From Nitrospiraceae bacterium (GTDB taxonomy: Bacteria > Nitrospirota_A > Leptospirillia > Leptospirillales > Leptospirillaceae), in NCBI GenBank assembly GCA_028064945.1, contig JAPTWQ010000082.1:1-7705 (forward strand): a stretch of 7,705 bases of DNA, given 5' to 3'. Under the pieces are notes generated by a model, which worked only from the letters and a program-made list of their open reading frames with translations, was not told where the DNA came from and ran no database searches. Shown here piece after piece: positions 5,371-7,705 of this stretch. Positions within the stretch are counted from its first letter, which is position 1. Each line of letters starts with the position of its first letter. The position numbers and the translations under genes were made by a program.

Positions 5371-5546
5371 CGCGCATCCGCTAAGGTGGTTCCTTCTTTG
5401 ATCTTTTTTTCGACTGCTGAAATGGGAATACGGATAGCCCGTCCCAATCTCACGGAATCAAGGCGTTTTCCGTAAATCCACCGTCGAATCGTCCATTCGC
5501 TGAGGTGCAGGCGGTCCGCCGTTTCTCGAATCGTCAAAAGTTCCAT
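5367..5546 (-). CDS. alpA: AlpA/excisionase-family helix-turn-helix protein (59 aa)
   Basis: First gene of the minus-strand operon. The ATG at 5546 follows GGAGGG with about 8 bases spacing, and the stop overlaps the primase start (ATGA). The 59 residues fit the MerR-like HTH_17 excisionase pattern: LLTIRETADRLHLSEWTIRR (3-22) is the helix-turn-helix, WIYGKRLDSVRLGRAIRIP (23-41) the small wing and its strands, and ISAVEKKIKEG the last helix. Such proteins bind attachment arms to promote excision, or switch on integrase and replication genes as AlpA does in P4-like satellites and PICIs. Three GTTCACG motifs surround its start region and two more lie in attP, so autoregulation plus attP binding is plausible. 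The name alpA is a family label; a plain Xis name fits equally. Confidence 0.82.
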   Translation of the reverse strand: MELLTIRETADRLHLSEWTIRRWIYGKRLDSVRLGRAIRIPISAVEKKIKEGTTLADAR

Positions 5547-5708
5547 TCTCCATCCCTCCGGATATGTTCACGTTTAGCCCCGTCTTGCATCTTTTAGGCA
5601 GACGGTTTATCATTGGAAACAAGGACAGTTTAGGCTTTTAATGCCCCACTGTCCATCCACAATCTAATAGTTCACGTGACAATATCAAAGTTCACGAAAA
5701 GGGAGAAG
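5547..5708. promoter_or_regulatory. Divergent control region between the alpA operon and the zinc-ribbon/integrase genes
   Basis: A 160-base AT-rich gap with three GTTCACG copies (5566-5572, 5670-5676, 5690-5696; the last two exactly 20 bp apart, two helical turns). A possible minus-strand promoter is TTGATA (5688-5683), 16 bases, TAGATT (5666-5661), with GTTCACG sites over its spacer and beside its -35. A weaker plus-strand pair is TTGGAA (5613-5618), 17 bases, TTTTAA (5636-5641). Inverted repeats are CCGTCT/AGACGG (5580-5605) and GGACAGT/ACTGTCC (5623-5654). This is where a lysis/lysogeny-like switch would be expected. Confidence 0.5.
5623..5654. repeat. 7-bp inverted repeat in the divergent control region
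   Basis: GGACAGT (5623-5629) and ACTGTCC (5648-5654) are perfect inverted arms, with a further GGC/GCC pair inside. It lies between the two proposed promoters and may be an operator dyad or an RNA hairpin at the start of the alpA transcript. Confidence 0.4.
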
Positions 5709-6353
5709 ATGGACATCAAAGAACGAGTCACGCTCTGGAACCAGTATTTTCAGACTCAGGGGGCCTTTGTCAGGGACATGCCCGAGCCGTGGAAGTCCTA
5801 CAGCCTCAATCGCCTGTCGGGAATGATCCGGGCCCTTGTGGCCTTCCTAAAAGGGGATCGGGACGCTATCGATGAGTACGAAGCCGCGGCTTTCGAGGCT
5901 ATTTCCCAGATTCGGGAATCCCAACGGCTTTTGAGGGAGGCTCTCGGGGAAAAGGCGGACGATCTGGACAATGCGCCACTGGGCAAGGAACATCCAGGGG
6001 AACAGGAAAAAATGAGAGGCGTCACTTACTCCATGTTGACGGGAATCCCCGACGTGCAAGAGGCCCGCGCCTCTCTTGAGTCCCTGATCGGCTCTCCGGT
6101 GGAGTCGTGCACCGGGTGCGGGCGCCTCTTCGTGAAAGGTCGAAAGAACAAGCGTTTATGCGCCGGGTGCGGAGGAAAGGGGCAGGACGAAGAGGCCCCG
6201 CGCCGCAAGGCTTTCCGGCAGGTTTACATGGCATTCAAGCGAAGGATCGACAAGGGGCTTTCTCCGGATTCGGCCAAGGATGCGCTCAGGAAAGATCCCA
6301 AGTATTCGGGCTTGATCCGGACATGGAACCTCGATCTTTCGGATTGGACTTGA
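5709..6353 (+). CDS. Unknown zinc-ribbon protein (214 aa)
   Basis: Not recognised as a known family. I place the start at the ATG at 5709, which follows AAAAGGGAG closely; an upstream GTG at 5676 in the same frame has no ribosome site and lies within a GTTCACG motif. The N-terminal half (1-90) is helical, with a conserved-looking QYFQTQGAFVRDMPEPW start and an acidic helix DEYEAAAFEAISQIRESQRL. A four-cysteine zinc ribbon follows at residues 134-154: C-x2-C-x13-C-x2-C (CTGCGRLFVKGRKNKRLCAGC). The last 50 residues are basic, ending in an aromatic tail (TWNLDLSDWT). A nucleic-acid-binding or transcription-control role is plausible. It is probably co-transcribed with the integrase 40 bases downstream, and is divergent from alpA, the position where satellites often keep their master regulator. 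Confidence 0.72.
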   Translation: MDIKERVTLWNQYFQTQGAFVRDMPEPWKSYSLNRLSGMIRALVAFLKGDRDAIDEYEAAAFEAISQIRESQRLLREALGEKADDLDNAPLGKEHPGEQEKMRGVTYSMLTGIPDVQEARASLESLIGSPVESCTGCGRLFVKGRKNKRLCAGCGGKGQDEEAPRRKAFRQVYMAFKRRIDKGLSPDSAKDALRKDPKYSGLIRTWNLDLSDWT

Positions 6354-6360
6354 TCAGGGG

Positions 6361-6378
6361 TTTTTTCGCTTTTTTCGC
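6361..6378 (-). promoter_or_regulatory. Two GCGAA units overlapping the integrase ribosome-site region
   Basis: Two exact 9-bp units (GCGAAAAAA on the minus strand) at 9-bp pitch end two bases before the integrase Shine-Dalgarno AGGGAGG. They match the arrays flanking attP. A protein bound here would sit between the zinc-ribbon stop codon and the integrase start and could repress integrase, linking its dose to whatever binds at attP. Confidence 0.55.
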
Positions 6379-6393
6379 AAGGGAGGATGACAA

Positions 6394-7455
6394 ATGGCAC
6401 GCGAGGGAGGACGGGATCGGGGGGTTCAGTTCAAAAACGGTTCATGGTGGGCCAGGTACTACGTGGGCGGGAAGGAAGTCCGGGAGAAATGCGACAACAA
6501 GACGCAAGCCCGGACGATCTATGCCAAGCGTCTTGTGGAGATTCGGGAGGGACGGTATTTCCCGAAGGCGAAAACCGTCCGGATCCTCTTCAAGGATCTG
6601 ACAGACGATTATCTCCGGTATGCCGCCCTGCACCACAAAAGGCAGGGGGATGACATTCCCCGCGTGAAGACTTGGATTGACGCTTTCGGGACTGCCCCGG
6701 CGGAGGATGTAAAGCCCTCCCAGGTGGAAGAGGTGATGGCCAGGCTTAAGGAAGAGGGCATGGAACCGGCAACGATCCATCGGAGATTAACGGTTCTCAA
6801 GGCGATCTACAATCGCGCCCTCCGGGAGGGGAAGATCGACAAGAATCCCATTCTCCGCGTCCAGTCTCCGAAGTTCGACAACCGCATTGTCCGGTATCTG
6901 ACTCCCGATGAAGAATCCCGGCTCTTCGCCGCCCTCCCGGAACGCCTCCACCCTATCGTAAGCGTTGCCCTCCACACCGGATGCCGTCAGGGAGAGTTGC
7001 TCCGCCTGATATGGGGAGATGTGGACTTTTCCTCCGGAACGATTCTGATCCGGGAGGCCAAATCGGGGGAGTCCCGCCGTGTGGTGATGAATAGCCGGGT
7101 TAAGTCTGTTCTGTCCTCCCTCTCCGGGAAGGAGAAACCGTCCAACCCCGTCTTCTCGAATACGTTCGGAGGCTTTATGGATGGCGGGAATCTCCGGAGA
7201 GAGTTTGAGGGAGCCGTGAAGAAGGCCGGGATTGCCCCTTTTCGCTTCCACGATCTCCGGCATACCTTCGCCTCGAGGCTTGCCATGAACGGAGCCAATG
7301 ATCGGACGCTCCAAACGCTCCTGGGGCACAAGAGCCAAGCCATGATCTTGCGGTATGCCCACCTGGGGCCCTCCCACCTTCAAGACGCCGTGGAAGGACT
7401 GGTAAAGCCCAAGCTCCGGATCGTGGACGATCTTCCGGGAAAGTCGGCAAAGTGA
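6394..7455 (+). CDS. int: Tyrosine site-specific integrase (353 aa)
   Basis: Catalyses insertion and excision of the circle at a tRNA gene. The ATG follows AGGGAGG with 7 bases spacing. An N-terminal beta-rich segment (10-60, VQFKNGSWWARYYVGGKEVR) fits an AP2-like or arm-binding domain. Residues about 65-150 form the SAM-like core-binding domain. The catalytic domain (about 168-335) carries all expected residues: R198 in HTGCRQGELL, K223 in AKSGESR, H286 and R289 in HDLRHTF, H312 in LGHKS, and the nucleophile Y321 in ILRYAHL. Length is normal for phage and island integrases, with no sign of damage. It lies next to attP, and repeats of the unit GCGAAWWAA occur just before and just after the gene. 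Family assignment is secure. Confidence 0.95.
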   Translation: MAREGGRDRGVQFKNGSWWARYYVGGKEVREKCDNKTQARTIYAKRLVEIREGRYFPKAKTVRILFKDLTDDYLRYAALHHKRQGDDIPRVKTWIDAFGTAPAEDVKPSQVEEVMARLKEEGMEPATIHRRLTVLKAIYNRALREGKIDKNPILRVQSPKFDNRIVRYLTPDEESRLFAALPERLHPIVSVALHTGCRQGELLRLIWGDVDFSSGTILIREAKSGESRRVVMNSRVKSVLSSLSGKEKPSNPVFSNTFGGFMDGGNLRREFEGAVKKAGIAPFRFHDLRHTFASRLAMNGANDRTLQTLLGHKSQAMILRYAHLGPSHLQDAVEGLVKPKLRIVDDLPGKSAK

Positions 7456-7480
7456 GTTTTTTCGCAAAGTTATTTCGCAA
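7456..7480 (-). repeat. Paired GCGAA repeat, 13-bp pitch (left array, outer block)
   Basis: TTCGC occurs at 7461 and 7474 directly after the integrase stop codon. Read on the minus strand, the 25-base block matches 601-625 at 22 of 25 positions, including the four-base spacer between its two units. Confidence 0.7.
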
Positions 7481-7512
7481 TGGAAAGCGTTGCAGGCAGG
7501 CCCTCTCCGGGG

Positions 7513-7539
7513 TTTTTTCGCTTAATTCGCTTTTTTCGC
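7513..7539 (-). repeat. Triple 9-bp repeat GCGAAWWAA (left array, inner block)
   Basis: Three adjoining units with TTCGC at 7517, 7526 and 7535 mirror the triplet at 553-579 in number and pitch, on the opposite strand. The 38-base segment 7509-7546 around it also repeats 6357-6385 before the integrase gene, differing only by one extra 9-bp unit. Confidence 0.7.
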
Positions 7540-7578
7540 AAGGGAGTGCTTTAAGGCATAGACAAGGATTCATATCCC

Positions 7579-7705
7579 ATTCACGGGAGAAGAAATATAT
7601 GGGGTTTTATTCTGGAACCGGGACTAAAACCGGGACCACTTTTCATGGATGTTAAAAAAGTGGTGAGCCGCCTGGGCTTCGATCCCAGCACACTCGCCTT
7701 AAAAG
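7579..7705. repeat. Terminal direct repeat, right copy (same molecule position as 1-127)
   Basis: Exact copy of bases 1-127. On the circle it is the same DNA counted twice, so every feature described for 1-127 recurs here (for example the tRNA 3' half at 7661-7705). The integrase gene therefore lies immediately before the attachment region, the usual arrangement for tRNA-integrating elements. Confidence 0.92.

Noticed and set aside
5676..5708. GTG start extending the zinc-ribbon protein by 11 residues
   Set aside because: No Shine-Dalgarno upstream and the GTG overlaps a GTTCACG motif; the ATG at 5709 has AAAAGGGAG in front.
6787..7467. Minus-strand 226-aa open frame
   Set aside because: Complement of the integrase catalytic domain, whose full set of active-site residues is intact.

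Overview
This window is best read as one small circular element sequenced slightly past its own start. Bases 1-127 recur exactly at 7579-7705, and both copies sit at the extreme window edges. That gives a unique circle of 7,578 bp, and a 127-bp overlap is what a de Bruijn assembler run at k=127 leaves on a circular contig. The host cannot be named from the sequence. The moderately high GC, strong AGGAG-type ribosome binding sites and the gene families point to a bacterium, probably Gram-negative. The element appears to integrate into a tRNA gene, most likely tRNA-Lys(TTT), because a tRNA 3' half ending in CCA lies on the minus strand at 83-127.

Layout. A long minus-strand operon runs from about 5546 down to 780. 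In transcription order it encodes an AlpA/excisionase-like HTH protein of 59 aa, a CHC2-zinc/Toprim primase, a DUF3987-type P-loop helicase-like protein, a winged-helix protein, a roughly 240-base structured interval with a possible 25-aa membrane peptide, a charged 56-aa protein, an unknown 135-aa protein, a PC4-like ssDNA-binding protein, and a protein resembling small terminase subunits at its N-terminus. Diverging from it on the plus strand are an unknown zinc-ribbon protein (5709-6353) and a complete tyrosine integrase (6394-7455). Across the circle junction comes the putative attP, followed by a small ribbon-helix-helix (RHH) protein (297-539).

How the parts may work together. Integrase and the AlpA-like protein would control integration and excision at attP. 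Primase, helicase, winged-helix and PC4-like proteins would form a replication module. The TerS-like protein could direct DNA into capsids made by another phage. The set int + alpA + primase/helicase + terS-like, with no capsid, tail, large terminase or relaxase gene, is that of a phage satellite (PICI-like or P4-like), although an integrative plasmid cannot be excluded.

The most striking content is non-coding. Twelve copies of a 9-bp unit (GCGAAWWAA) form arrays that are mirror images on either side of attP, each with a triplet at 9-bp pitch and an outer pair at 13-bp pitch. A further pair lies at the integrase ribosome binding site. A second motif, GTTCACG, occurs at attP and again around the alpA promoter. 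A third, ACCGGGACTAAA, is a direct repeat on both sides of the att core. Two related 14-bp perfect palindromes lie at 671-711. Together these suggest a compact DNA-binding network linking integration, excision and gene control.
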